From the NCBI RefSeq assembly GCF_003388735.1, contig NZ_QUBQ01000002.1, positions 434,001-498,000 on the forward strand: a DNA stretch of 64,000 nt, written 5' to 3'. This DNA is from Paenibacillus paeoniae (lineage in GTDB: Bacteria; Bacillota; Bacilli; Paenibacillales; Paenibacillaceae). Within the stretch, counting starts at the first letter, position 1. Every line of letters starts with the position of its first letter. The notes beneath the pieces were generated by a model, which made no database searches, had not been told where the DNA came from, and saw nothing but the letters and a program-made list of their open reading frames with translations. Shown one piece after another: positions 23,746-32,565 of the stretch. A program made the translations under genes and the position numbers.

Positions 23746-24303
23746 TTGAATTATCATCAATATCCCGGCGTCGGCAATCGTGGAGGCGCTGGGCGCAACC
23801 AGGATTATGCGCAGCAGCAAGGGCAAAATCCGTTAAGCCGTCCTTACAACGGGCAGCAAGAAGCCTTTCATCATACCGGCGATGCCACACCGCCGCAAAA
23901 CGTCCATATCTCGCAGACACAGGCAAGCCCGAGCCTGCTGCCGGCCGTTATACCGCCGAGCCAGACACTGGAGGTGCAGCCGAAGAAGGGCTTCTCGCTT
24001 TCTAATCTGACCAGTCTTGCCAATCTGAATGAAATCAAAGGCTTTGTCGACCGGATGGGCGGTCTGGACGGCATACTAACTACCATCACCAAAGTTCAAA
24101 AGGTTGTCGGCAGCATCACGCAGATGGCTCCGCTGGCGAAAGTATTTATGGGCACATTCGGCAAAAAATCCAAGGAAAGCAGCGGCGGCTCAAGCAGTGA
24201 GCGCAGACCGAGCAGGCGCAAGAGCCGCCGAAGCGGTACCGGCAGCGGAAGATCCAAGAGCGGCACGACCAGCAGAAGGCGCGGCTCCAGACGAAAACGT
24301 TAA
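23746..24303 (+). CDS. Basic low-complexity protein, YqfQ/VrrA-like
   Basis: About 185 residues. Two in-frame starts compete: GTG 23737 and TTG 23746. The sequence AAAGGGTTGTGAT just before the TTG fits the 16S 3' end over many bases, so TTG is preferred. The N-terminal 80 residues are Gln/Pro/Asn-rich; a middle helical piece ('GGLDGILTTITKVQKVVGSI') resembles the Bacillus YqfQ/VrrA family; the tail is extremely rich in Arg, Lys and Ser ('RRPSRRKSRRSGTGS'). This would suit binding to nucleic acid or to anionic spore or wall polymer. Function unknown. A bidirectional terminator separates it from the convergent pit gene. Confidence 0.65.
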   Translation: MNYHQYPGVGNRGGAGRNQDYAQQQGQNPLSRPYNGQQEAFHHTGDATPPQNVHISQTQASPSLLPAVIPPSQTLEVQPKKGFSLSNLTSLANLNEIKGFVDRMGGLDGILTTITKVQKVVGSITQMAPLAKVFMGTFGKKSKESSGGSSSERRPSRRKSRRSGTGSGRSKSGTTSRRRGSRRKR

Positions 24304-24323
24304 GCTCCTCAGAAGCACGCAAG

Positions 24324-24361
24324 AAGGACAGCTGCGCCCATACCTGGGAGCAGCTGTCCTT
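24324..24361. terminator. Bidirectional terminator between convergent genes
   Basis: Perfect 11-bp stem AAGGACAGCTG / CAGCTGTCCTT with an inner CCCA-TACC-TGGG hairpin. It lies between the plus-strand basic protein and minus-strand pit. Confidence 0.85.
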
Positions 24362-24383
24362 CGTCTTCTTACGAAGTCCGATT

Positions 24384-25379
24384 TTACAAGAACAACGCTT
24401 TAATAATCCAGAAGAAAATCATAGCAAGAAATACGGTGATTGGAATCGTAATGACCCAAGCAACGAGAATTCGGCCTGCTACTCCCCAACGCACTGCGGA
24501 GAACCGCTTGGCGCTGCCTACGCCCAGAATGGACGAGGTAATGACATGAGTTGTACTTACAGGAAGATGGAATAGCGTCGCGGTCAAAATAACAGCTGCA
24601 GAGCCCATGTCTGCGGCAAATCCGTTAATTGGCTCGATTTTGAAAATCTTCGTTCCCATCGTCTTGATAATCTTCCAGCCGCCCACGGAAGTTCCCAGCG
24701 CCATAGCTGTCGCTGCCGAGAGCTTAACCCACAGCGGAACGTCCATATTCGTCTGAACGCCAGCCGCAACAAGGGCAAATACGATAATACCCATTGCCTT
24801 CTGCGCGTCATTCGTACCATGCGAGAACGATTGGAACATGGCTGTAATGACCTGACCAGAGCGGAAGCCTTTGTTCACGGTATGCGGACTGGCATTCGCA
24901 AATACGCGTTTAAGCACCCACATGAGGATAAAACCTGCTGCAAAAGCGATCAGCGGCGATATGAGCAGAGCTTTCAAGATATCGGTAAAACCCGATGCAT
25001 TGATCGAGCCCATCCCTGCACCCGCAATAACCGCTCCGGCAAGGGAGCCGATCAGCGCATGAGAGGAGGACGAAGGAATGCCGAACCACCACGTGATTAA
25101 ATTCCAAACGATTGCGGCAAGAAGCGCAGCAATGACAATTTCGACCCCGAACTCCAGGTCAGCAGGATTGGCAACGCCGCCTCCGATCGTCTTGGCGACA
25201 CCCGTAAAGGTAAGCGCGCCGAGGAAGTTCATGACAGCGGCCATCAATACCGCAAATCTTGGCTTCAGCGCACGAGTAGATACGGATGTGGCAATCGCAT
25301 TGGCTGTATCGTGAAACCCGTTAATAAAGTCAAACGAAAGCGCCAAAAAAACAACGATCCATAATATATACAATTCCAT
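24384..25379 (-). CDS. pit: Pit-family inorganic phosphate transporter
   Basis: 331 residues, about ten membrane spans. The family signatures 'SFDFINGFHDTANAIATSVS' near the N-terminus and 'SHGTNDAQKAMGIIVFALVA' in the middle are intact (both copies of the GxHDxxNAIA/GxNDAQK motif), with 'PVSTTHVITSSILGVGSAKR' near the end. It imports metal-phosphate by proton symport. It follows the DUF47 gene by 24 bases; Pit and DUF47 proteins commonly travel together. A Pho box lies upstream of the pair, which is less usual for a low-affinity carrier. Confidence 0.95.
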   Translation of the reverse strand: MELYILWIVVFLALSFDFINGFHDTANAIATSVSTRALKPRFAVLMAAVMNFLGALTFTGVAKTIGGGVANPADLEFGVEIVIAALLAAIVWNLITWWFGIPSSSSHALIGSLAGAVIAGAGMGSINASGFTDILKALLISPLIAFAAGFILMWVLKRVFANASPHTVNKGFRSGQVITAMFQSFSHGTNDAQKAMGIIVFALVAAGVQTNMDVPLWVKLSAATAMALGTSVGGWKIIKTMGTKIFKIEPINGFAADMGSAAVILTATLFHLPVSTTHVITSSILGVGSAKRFSAVRWGVAGRILVAWVITIPITVFLAMIFFWIIKALFL

Positions 25380-25403
25380 AATGACGACCCCTACTCCCTA
25401 AAG

Positions 25404-26015
25404 TTAGCTATTGCGCATGATGATCGATTCCAGCGTATTGGCTACATCCTCGCAGTAGTCGGTCGTCTGCTCAAGTCTTTCATAGATTTCCTTGCGCTTG
25501 ATCAGCTCAATTGGATCCTTTACGTTAGCGAACAATGTCGTAATCGACACGCGAAGCACATCATCGCCTTGATTCTCAAGCTCATTAATAGCGATACAGT
25601 GCTCGCGGATCGCGAGTAGTTTTTTCTGTGTCAACAGGTAGATTGCGCTCTTGATCTGATGCGTAGAACGTACGATAACGTCCGCGAACAACGTAATGTA
25701 CTCGTCTTTCTCACGGATGTGGTACATTTCGAATCGGGAAGCACATGCCTCGATACCATCCAGTACATCGTCAAGGGAAGTCGTGAGTGCCATAATGTCC
25801 TCACGTTCGATTGGTGTAATGAACGTCTTGTTCAATTCCTTCAGTATCGTATGCGTGTACTGATCGCACTGGCTCTCGAATTCCTTCATTCTTTTGGCGA
25901 AAGCCGATACGTCAGATAAATCGGATACACCTTTCGCAAAGTATTCCGTCGCCTCAACTATTGTGTCTGCCATCTCTTCGAGCGTTTTAAAGAAAATATC
26001 CTTCTTCTTGAACAT
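25404..26015 (-). CDS. DUF47 (PhoU-like) Pit accessory protein
   Basis: 203 residues, all helical: 'FFKTLEEMADTIVEATEYFA', 'ITPIEREDIMALTTSLDDVL', 'CIAINELENQGDDVLRVS', 'RLEQTTDYCEDVANTLESII'. The E-x-x-x-D metal-binding pattern of PhoU/DUF47 bundles (ENQGD, EREDI) is present. It is thought to control the Pit partner encoded just downstream. First gene of the pair; ATG 26015 follows GGGGATTG. Confidence 0.92.
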   Translation of the reverse strand: MFKKKDIFFKTLEEMADTIVEATEYFAKGVSDLSDVSAFAKRMKEFESQCDQYTHTILKELNKTFITPIEREDIMALTTSLDDVLDGIEACASRFEMYHIREKDEYITLFADVIVRSTHQIKSAIYLLTQKKLLAIREHCIAINELENQGDDVLRVSITTLFANVKDPIELIKRKEIYERLEQTTDYCEDVANTLESIIMRNS

Positions 26016-26085
26016 GTCAATCCCCTTATCGACTTAGAATGTTAAGCTGTCTGTGACACATACCTGAATCAGTTTACTACCGAAT

Positions 26086-26102
26086 TGTTAACGGAGTGTA
26101 AA
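26086..26102 (-). promoter_or_regulatory. PhoP-type box upstream of the DUF47-pit operon
   Basis: On the minus strand TTTACA-CTCCG-TTAACA: two TT(A/T/C)ACA half-sites with the 5-base spacing typical of Bacillus PhoP binding, ending 71 bases before the ATG. A TAGTAA a few bases further down could be the -10. Confidence 0.6.
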
Positions 26103-26178
26103 CGTTCATGAAAAATTTAATCATATTTCTTGAACCTTAACAATAAAAAAATATATTTTTGTCCCAAAATGACGAAAA

Positions 26179-26208
26179 AAGATGCAATCCCGTCCGGGAT
26201 CGCATCTT
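26179..26208 (-). terminator. Terminator of the yerB-like gene
   Basis: Minus-strand stem AAGATGCGATCCCG / CGGGATTGCATCTT (one mismatch, 2-base loop) followed by TTTTTCGTC. Confidence 0.9.
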
Positions 26209-26276
26209 CGCGCCGATCTTTAGAACGCATGCGAGGCAAACTCGCTTCGTTCTTAGTATTGCCCATTGCATCCTAA

Positions 26277-27356
26277 TTATTGCTGATTTAGAACCACATG
26301 GTCGGCGAGGGCCGGCTTATTCGGTACAATGTGAATGTACGTCTTACCCGGCAAGAACGGAACCTCGCTGCCATCCTTGCTGAATCGAACCATGCCATCG
26401 GGACTGCGAACCCATTCGATATCGATTCGTTTGCCCTTTTGGAACAAATAGCCTGCTCCTCCAGATTGCAGATCTACCGCTAGCCTGCCGACGTTGTCCA
26501 GTGTCTTGTGACCGGTCTCGAACACGACGAGATTAGTGGCGCTAAGCTGTTCATTATTGTTCAGATCAATATGAGGCTCGTCATTGATGCTTCTTTTATA
26601 AAGTCCGGTTGCTTCGTCATACAGATATCCTACCTTATAGCTTTGCATCAAAAAGGTTATGTCGATTTTTGTAGCCGATTCCGCAGCAGCTTCTGCGCTT
26701 CCCGTAATGGCTCCTTCCGCTGTGAACGGATACGTCGCAACTGGAAGATCGTTCTTATAGCCTTTCTTCTCCGCACCTTGATGCATCTTCTCCAAGTTGG
26801 AGTACAGATTATGCGGGGCCTTTCGCTCTTTGCTACGCCAGTAGTAAGGTCCTGCGTTCGTAATTTCATCCAAATACGGCTTTCCTTGCTTTTGTAGAAT
26901 GCCATACGCTTCTGGACTGCCGCCAGCATGAACCATTACAGCGCCGTATGTATCCGCGATATCGATCAGATAAGCCCGATTGCTTCGAATGGGTCCAACC
27001 GTATCCTCCATAGCATCCGTGCTTTGATAGACCGCTACCAGCCTTGTTATGCCTCCCTCGGCCAGAACCTCCCACACCACGTCCGCGTTGGTCAGACCTG
27101 ACTGCGGTCGAGCTGCCGAGAAGTTGTTGATTAATACCGCAATGGGACGATCCTTAGCTTCATCATCTCGTTCCACGCCAGTTAGCGGGGCAGAGAACGG
27201 CTTCGGCGTCGGCTCCGTACTTGGCAATTCCGTCTCAATGGGGGCAGGCGAATCAGTAGGATTCGTAATAGCCGCTTTGTCGCCGCTGCATGCCGCCAAT
27301 AACAAGAAGAGGCTTGCCAGTGCGGCAGCCGTAGAAGTTCGCAATCCGAATTTCAT
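26277..27356 (-). CDS. yerB: DUF3048 lipoprotein, YerB-like
   Basis: 359 residues. Signal ends in the lipobox LAAC (Cys23), followed by a Thr/Pro/Glu-rich linker. The folded part shows the family hallmark 'RPIAVLINNFSAARPQSGL', 'ADVVWEVLAEGGITRLVAVY' and 'VGPIRSNRAYLIDIADTYGA', then 'GPYYWRSKERKAPHNLYSNL' and a C-terminal 'MVRFSKDGSEVPFLPGKTYI'. DUF3048 proteins sit on the outer membrane face of Firmicutes; their activity is not established. The protein is complete and alone in its transcript, with a strong terminator behind it. YerB and YerC genes are near each other in B. subtilis too. Confidence 0.88.
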   Translation of the reverse strand: MKFGLRTSTAAALASLFLLLAACSGDKAAITNPTDSPAPIETELPSTEPTPKPFSAPLTGVERDDEAKDRPIAVLINNFSAARPQSGLTNADVVWEVLAEGGITRLVAVYQSTDAMEDTVGPIRSNRAYLIDIADTYGAVMVHAGGSPEAYGILQKQGKPYLDEITNAGPYYWRSKERKAPHNLYSNLEKMHQGAEKKGYKNDLPVATYPFTAEGAITGSAEAAAESATKIDITFLMQSYKVGYLYDEATGLYKRSINDEPHIDLNNNEQLSATNLVVFETGHKTLDNVGRLAVDLQSGGAGYLFQKGKRIDIEWVRSPDGMVRFSKDGSEVPFLPGKTYIHIVPNKPALADHVVLNQQ

Positions 27357-27670
27357 TCCATAACCCGCCTTTACTAGATTAATAGTAGGACATCACACAG
27401 CACTTTCGAATCCGCTTACACCTCATTTTTATTTAATCATAGAATGATGCGGCTTGTCTCGACAAAATTACGGTTTATTTGATTAAAATTCCATTAACCG
27501 AGTTAATTCCCTCCATCTCCCAACGAAAACTCCATCAGGCAAATCGATTTACAGCTCTCAATTCCCTGCAACTGAAAGTACAAGTGCATCTCTACGACGC
27601 TGCCTACAGAAGAACGCGCCCTCCAGAAGGAAGACGCGTCTTGGGATTGTTCGGATTATTGCAGTCGTCA
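27357..27670. other. Intergenic region, nothing firm
   Basis: Lies upstream of the yerB-like gene and downstream of the hydrolase. An AAGACGCGTCTT palindrome near 27632-27643 with little T-run is the only structure seen. Confidence 0.4.
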
Positions 27671-28504
27671 TTAGATAGACCAGTGATGCCATTCTTGCTG
27701 CTGGCGGTCAAGTCTCTCCAGCCATTCCGTGGTGACCCGAATCGCTTCCTCCTGATGCGGGCGGCTGGAGTACGTATGGTTGGCTTGGAATATAATTTCC
27801 TTGTCGCACAGCCCCTCGCTGCGCGTCCAGAACACCTTCTGATACAGGAAGCTGTAATCGACCGGGATCAGCTCGTCGCTTGTGCCATGGACCAACAGTA
27901 CCTCTCCGCCGAAGCGTGTCGCGGACTGGAACGGCTGATGCTGCATAAGAGAATCGAAGAAGACCGGCTGCAGCGTATAGCCGGCATGATCGGTGCTGCC
28001 AGATTGGACTGCTTCGTCATAGCTGCCCCGTCCGACAATTCGTACAATATCGTTGAATGGATAAGCGACTGGAGACCACAGCACTAGCCGTTTAACCCGT
28101 TTGTCCTTAACCGCAGTCATTATGGATATGGCGCCGCCCAGACTGTGGCCGAGCAATACGATGCGGCGGGGATCCACGCAGTCCATGCCGGCAATATAAT
28201 CAATAGCTGTTCTCGTCTGGTCCACCATAGCGTCGAAGCCAAGCGATCCGTAATCGCCATTGCTCTCGCCGCAGCCGCCATAATCGAATCGCAGCACGAA
28301 GGAGCCTTGCTCAGCCAGCGCCCTTGCTGTCTTCACGAACAATCGATCAACGCCGACTCGGCTTCCTATAAAGCCATGGCAGATAATGATCGCTTGCCGC
28401 TTGCCCGAATCCTTGCTGCCCTTCTTGCTCTCGACCTCTACTGGATAGTGAAGCGTTGCCGTAAGCTCCAATCCCTCATGTCGTAAGATCAACTGCTTCT
28501 CCAT
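27671..28504 (-). CDS. Alpha/beta hydrolase
   Basis: About 277 residues; the ATG at 28504 has GGAGGT six bases upstream, better than the ATG at 28510. Oxyanion 'IIICHGFIGSRVG', nucleophile elbow 'VLLGHSLGGAIS' (Ser), an acid in 'VHGTSDELIPV' (Asp) and a late His in 'FQANHTYSSRP' give the full triad. The closest pattern is the cytosolic esterase/acyl-transfer group with 'RFDYGGCGESNGDY'. No signal peptide. Substrate unknown. Confidence 0.85.
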   Translation of the reverse strand: MEKQLILRHEGLELTATLHYPVEVESKKGSKDSGKRQAIIICHGFIGSRVGVDRLFVKTARALAEQGSFVLRFDYGGCGESNGDYGSLGFDAMVDQTRTAIDYIAGMDCVDPRRIVLLGHSLGGAISIMTAVKDKRVKRLVLWSPVAYPFNDIVRIVGRGSYDEAVQSGSTDHAGYTLQPVFFDSLMQHQPFQSATRFGGEVLLVHGTSDELIPVDYSFLYQKVFWTRSEGLCDKEIIFQANHTYSSRPHQEEAIRVTTEWLERLDRQQQEWHHWSI

Positions 28505-28679
28505 GTCCATACCTCCGCTTTCCTATATATACAATAATTCCTACCCGTATACTATGAATTAACTAAAGCTATAGTAACATCGATCGTTTTCACTGTCAAT
28601 GCTAAGAATAACTTCTGCATATCGCATTAGTAAAAAGGGGTAACCTAGAGAAGATTTCCTCGGCTTTTCCCATAAATCA

Positions 28680-28701
28680 GGACCTCCCATTGAGGAGGTC
28701 C
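28680..28701 (+). promoter_or_regulatory. Leader hairpin ahead of a small membrane protein
   Basis: Perfect stem GGACCTCC / GGAGGTCC with a 6-base loop, ending 20 bases before the ATG at 28722. The 3' arm itself holds GGAGG. There is no T-run, so a leader structure is as likely as a terminator. Confidence 0.45.
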
Positions 28702-28721
28702 ATCTTATACGGAGGTGTTAT

Positions 28722-28841
28722 ATGCCCCCCTGGGTTGCTTGGCTCAAAGAAAATTGGCTGTCCATTATGTTAGGAGCAGGAGCTCTGATTGCGGTCATCT
28801 ACGTCATCGCAAACCGCAAGCTGCTGTTCTATAAAGAATAG
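28722..28841 (+). CDS. Small single-span membrane protein
   Basis: 39 residues, below usual gene-calling limits. ATG 28722 follows a very good GGAGGTG. The sequence has an aromatic N-terminus ('PPWVAWLKENWLS'), one hydrophobic span ('MLGAGALIAVIYVIA') and a basic end ('NRKLLFYKE'), the layout of a bitopic small membrane protein. It ends 5 bases before the stop of the convergent histidine kinase. I know no named family; a kinase partner role is possible but unproven. Confidence 0.6.
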   Translation: MPPWVAWLKENWLSIMLGAGALIAVIYVIANRKLLFYKE

Positions 28842-28846
28842 CGCGG

Positions 28847-30250
28847 CTAGCCGTCATCCCTCTGCAAGAGCGGCAAATGAATCGTTACAATCGTTCCGGC
28901 TCCACGTTCGCTGTCAATCGACATCCTGCCGCCGTGGAGCTCGACGATCTCCTTCGAAATTGCCAGTCCGAGCCCTGAACCGCCGTGGCTGTTGCTCGCC
29001 TTGTAGAACTTCTCCATCACATGCGGCAGATCTTCCCCTGCAATTCCGCTCCCTGTGTCGCTCACTGTCACAACCGCCGATCCCCCTTCCAGGGTGGTCG
29101 ATACTCGAATCGTTCCCTCTGCCGGCGTGAACTTGAACGCATTGTCGATCAGGTTAATAATAACCTGCTTCAGACGGTTCGCATCTCCATTCACAACGAG
29201 CGAACCGTTGACATAGGATGCGATCAGCTTAACCTTCGTCCCTTCCTCGCGTACGGCAAGCTGACGGACCGTCTCCTTGACGGGTCCGTTCAAATCCAGC
29301 GTCTCCGTGTGAAGCTCCATCGTACTTGCCGACAGCTTCGAAAAGTCCAGCAGGTCCTCAACCAGACCCGCAAGCCTCTCTGTTTCTTTGCTAATAATCG
29401 AGAGGCCCATCTTGACTTCCTCGTCATCCTCTTGGGGCTCGCTTTCCTTAAGCGTCTCGCTCCAGCCCTTAATGGAGGTAAGAGGCGTGCGTAGCTCATG
29501 GGAGATAGAAGAGATAAAATCGTTTTTGAGCTTTTCCCTTTTGTTCAGCTCACTCACCATCGTGTTGAACGTCTCAGCCAGCTGCCCGATCTCATCATCG
29601 CCTCGTTTCATTGCCCGCTTAGACCAATCGCCCTCCGCCATATAGCGGGCTGCTCTTGTGAGCTCCCGAATGGGCATGACAATTCGCTGAGCCAGGAACA
29701 GGCTCAAACCAAGGAACAACAGAACGACCGCGACGCCTACAATGAACGTCATCCGAATAAGCTGAGCAACCATGTCATCCACCTGCTGAAGCGAGGACGT
29801 ATATCGAATCATTGAGACTACTCTCGCTTCGTTCCATAGAGGGGCCGTCACCGATATGACCCGTTGGCCGAAGTAGGGGTCCACCCCTGTCCAGCTTCCC
29901 ACCTCACCGGTAGCCGCCGACCTGACGTCGCCTGTCGTGTATCGGATATTGGGTGAGAAGCCATCCGAATCAATGCGCAGCTCGCCTGCGCTATTCAGCA
30001 ATTGAATGCGGGTAGGTCCTCCCTCTGACATGTACTGGAGCAAATAATCCGCTTGATCCTGCAGCGTCAAGGAAGACAATGACCGGCTATGCAGAGCCAT
30101 TGCCGACTCCACCCGCTGCTTGACGGAGCTTTGCGCGCTGCCATAATAATAATTCCACATCAAAGCTGCGAAGGCTGCACCCAGCACGCTGACGACCAGC
30201 ACAATAAGCAACAAATAGCTCCAAACCATCCGGGTCTGAACGCTTCTCAT
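28847..30250 (-). CDS. Membrane sensor histidine kinase, HAMP type
   Basis: About 467 residues; ATG 30250 overlaps the stop of the regulator by four bases (ATGA), so the longer frame is not used. Span 1 (about 9-33), a 120-residue extracellular part, span 2 (about 150-180), a HAMP linker, then HisKA 'FISSISHELRTPLTSIKGWS' with the phospho-His, and HATPase boxes 'INLIDNAFKFTPAEG' (N), 'VSDTGSGIAGEDL' (G1) and 'GGSGLGLAISKEI' (G2). Pair of the OmpR-type regulator. It is similar in layout to WalK/ResE/PhoR-like kinases; stimulus unknown. The operon starts with a polysaccharide deacetylase, which hints at wall sensing. Confidence 0.92.
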   Translation of the reverse strand: MRSVQTRMVWSYLLLIVLVVSVLGAAFAALMWNYYYGSAQSSVKQRVESAMALHSRSLSSLTLQDQADYLLQYMSEGGPTRIQLLNSAGELRIDSDGFSPNIRYTTGDVRSAATGEVGSWTGVDPYFGQRVISVTAPLWNEARVVSMIRYTSSLQQVDDMVAQLIRMTFIVGVAVVLLFLGLSLFLAQRIVMPIRELTRAARYMAEGDWSKRAMKRGDDEIGQLAETFNTMVSELNKREKLKNDFISSISHELRTPLTSIKGWSETLKESEPQEDDEEVKMGLSIISKETERLAGLVEDLLDFSKLSASTMELHTETLDLNGPVKETVRQLAVREEGTKVKLIASYVNGSLVVNGDANRLKQVIINLIDNAFKFTPAEGTIRVSTTLEGGSAVVTVSDTGSGIAGEDLPHVMEKFYKASNSHGGSGLGLAISKEIVELHGGRMSIDSERGAGTIVTIHLPLLQRDDG

Positions 30251-31068
30251 TCCGGCACGCTCCGTTTCCAGCGGTAGCCATACCCCCATACCGTCTCAAT
30301 GATAGACGGCACCGAGGGATTGAATTCGATTTTTTGCCGAATTCTGCGAATATTGACGTCTACGACCTTCAAGTCGCCTACATAATAGCGTCCCCAGACC
30401 TCGGTCAGAATATGGTCTCGACTGACGCTCTCTCCTTCCCGCTCCATAAGCAGCCGCACAAGCGTCCATTCTGTAGGTGTCAGAATCACTTCTTCCTCGT
30501 TCTTCCACAGTCTTCTCTCCGCGATCGACAGCCGGAAGCGACCGCTCACAAGCTCCCGCTCCACGTACAGTTTCTTTATATCCGCCCCATGCCCGCTGCG
30601 CTGCTCAGAGACGCTGCTGCTTCCTCCTGGCTGCTCCGCCAATCCGGCTTCGCTCACTTCTGCCCCACCTGGCTCAGCGGTATCGTGGGCTGGCAATACA
30701 TCGGCGTGCATGCGGCGATGAAGCGACTTAATTCTGGCGATTAATTCTCCCGGACTGAACGGCTTCTGCACATAATCATCTGCGCCAAGCTCCAGTCCCC
30801 TAATTTTATCCTCTTCCTGCGACTTGGCCGTCAGCATAATGATTCCGATGCGGGGATACTTTGTCCGCAGTTGCTCACATACTTCGAAGCCGTCGATCGT
30901 GGGCAGCATGACATCCAGCAGCGCAATATCGAATGGCCCTTCCGAGTCGGCCAGCGCAAGCGCGTCCTCCCCGTTCTCCGCTTCCGTCACTTCCATATCG
31001 TTTCTTTTCAAATTAATTCGAACAAACCCGCGTATAGACTCCTCATCTTCCAGCAACAAGATACGCAT
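30247..31068 (-). CDS. OmpR-family response regulator with a long linker
   Basis: About 273 residues from ATG 31068, four bases after the stop of the lipoprotein gene. Receiver: 'ILLLEDEES' (acidic pocket), 'DIALLDVMLPTIDGFEV' with phospho-Asp, 'IIMLTAKSQ' and 'DDYVQKPFSP' (Lys). Winged helix: 'LTPTEWTLVRLLMEREGESV', 'LKVVDVNIRRIRQKIE', 'TVWGYGYRW'. Between them lies an insert of about 60 residues rich in Ala, Gly, Ser and His ('DTAEPGGAEVSEAGLAEQPG'), much longer than the usual 10-20. It may loosen the coupling between the domains. Confidence 0.93.
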   Translation of the reverse strand: MRILLLEDEESIRGFVRINLKRNDMEVTEAENGEDALALADSEGPFDIALLDVMLPTIDGFEVCEQLRTKYPRIGIIMLTAKSQEEDKIRGLELGADDYVQKPFSPGELIARIKSLHRRMHADVLPAHDTAEPGGAEVSEAGLAEQPGGSSSVSEQRSGHGADIKKLYVERELVSGRFRLSIAERRLWKNEEEVILTPTEWTLVRLLMEREGESVSRDHILTEVWGRYYVGDLKVVDVNIRRIRQKIEFNPSVPSIIETVWGYGYRWKRSVPE

Positions 31069-31072
31069 TGTT

Positions 31073-32542
31073 TCACCGCCATTCATCTCTGTCATCATGC
31101 ACTATTTTCAAGTAGGAAGAGAATTGCATCTCAACCTTCTTCATATTCAGCCAAATCTCCTTGTCCCCTTCCAGGAGCGAATCCGGCACGTTTGCTGCGA
31201 ACGAAACCAGATAGACATTGCCGCTGTCCAACGCAATCTGACGATAAGACCGATGCTCTTCCTTCCAGGCCGCTTCCACGTTGCCCCACTGCTTGATCGG
31301 GACGACATACAGCGTAGCCAGCTCCGCCTTTAGCCTCGCAGCCTCATTCCAGTAGTGAAACGTAACAATGCCATACGATGCCGCCGAAGGCCTGTTCATG
31401 GTATAGGTTCCCGTCCACTCCTCTGGTATATCCAGCTTCACGCCATACGTATAATCAAGGAATTGCTCCGCAACTAATTCAAAATCGTCTTTCCCGTCCC
31501 ATTGCACCCACTCATTCATCCAGATGCTGTCCGCGTAGGGCACTTCCTCAAAGCCAGGCGATTCCTTCGTCCATTGCAGCTCTAGGATGGCATCTCCATT
31601 CATATCTCCGCTGACAGTAGGCCTTCCGCTCAAGCCGTCCAGACCGCGACTTTCATTGGGATAAACCAGCTTCAGCCCCCCGTTCTCCCAAGCATACATA
31701 TAGGTGAGCGTACTATGGGCGCCTGTGCCTCCTTCAAGCAAGAGGCCGTTATGATACTCCGACACTCTGCCTACAAGCAGACGCTCGAACGCATTGGTTC
31801 CTTGTGGCAGTGACATATTCAGTACACGGTTCAGCGTGTTTTTTTGCCAGGAGTATATGCTCAAATAATGCGATGGCATCTCATACTCGCCGCTTGTGCC
31901 AAGCGAATCGATGACGACAAGCTCTTGCCTGCTGTTGCCGATCAAATCGCCGACCTCCGCCTGACTGTACGGCAACGACTGAATCGGCTTCAGCGTCAGT
32001 CGGCCCTTGTCGTTGCGCACCGCTTTGGAATTGAACGAATACAGCTCCAGCACATTAGGACTGTCGAACGCTCCAATCCAGCCAACTAGCAGCTCGTACT
32101 CCCCGTCGCGGTCCATATCCACCAGCTTGAGCCAAGCGATGTCCCTTGCGAGCGGCTGCTCCACCAGAACAGACTGACGCCAGCCGTATTCCGTCTGCCG
32201 CAGCACAACAATCTCAGGCGTACTGTATTCATTGTAGTAGGTGACCACTGCTTCATCGATGCCGTCGCCATTGAGGTCCAGCAATCGGATCGCTTCCTTG
32301 TAGTCGTCTCGATGAGGAATCATCAGCATGCTGAACCGCGGCAACGCCTTCTCAATGGCAGCAGACAGCTCCTCTTTATCCTTTGCAATAGCCGGCTTCT
32401 GCAGCAAATCCGCCGGAGCTGCCGTATATTTGCAGCCTGCAGCAACAAACGCAAGCGCAAGCAACGCGAAGAGGAGCAGGGATGACCGGCTCCCGCTCCT
32501 GATACGTGAATCTATTTTCTGATGCCGGAAGCGCTTCTCCAT
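31073..32542 (-). CDS. Lipoprotein with FG-GAP/VCBS-like repeats
   Basis: 489 residues. A basic N-terminus and hydrophobic core end in the lipobox VAAGC (Cys37). Three or more calcium-loop-type repeats are seen: 'LDLNGDGIDEAVVTYY', 'VDMDRDGEYELLVGWIG', 'SGDMNGDAILELQWTK', the D-x-N-G-D-G pattern of FG-GAP/VCBS propellers. The rest is beta-rich. No catalytic motif. It precedes the two-component genes by a few bases, so it may be their extracellular sensor accessory. ATG 32542 follows AAAAGGAGA. Confidence 0.8.
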   Translation of the reverse strand: MEKRFRHQKIDSRIRSGSRSSLLLFALLALAFVAAGCKYTAAPADLLQKPAIAKDKEELSAAIEKALPRFSMLMIPHRDDYKEAIRLLDLNGDGIDEAVVTYYNEYSTPEIVVLRQTEYGWRQSVLVEQPLARDIAWLKLVDMDRDGEYELLVGWIGAFDSPNVLELYSFNSKAVRNDKGRLTLKPIQSLPYSQAEVGDLIGNSRQELVVIDSLGTSGEYEMPSHYLSIYSWQKNTLNRVLNMSLPQGTNAFERLLVGRVSEYHNGLLLEGGTGAHSTLTYMYAWENGGLKLVYPNESRGLDGLSGRPTVSGDMNGDAILELQWTKESPGFEEVPYADSIWMNEWVQWDGKDDFELVAEQFLDYTYGVKLDIPEEWTGTYTMNRPSAASYGIVTFHYWNEAARLKAELATLYVVPIKQWGNVEAAWKEEHRSYRQIALDSGNVYLVSFAANVPDSLLEGDKEIWLNMKKVEMQFSSYLKIVHDDRDEWR

Positions 32543-32565
32543 GGAGTCTCCTTTTCAATTGGCGG

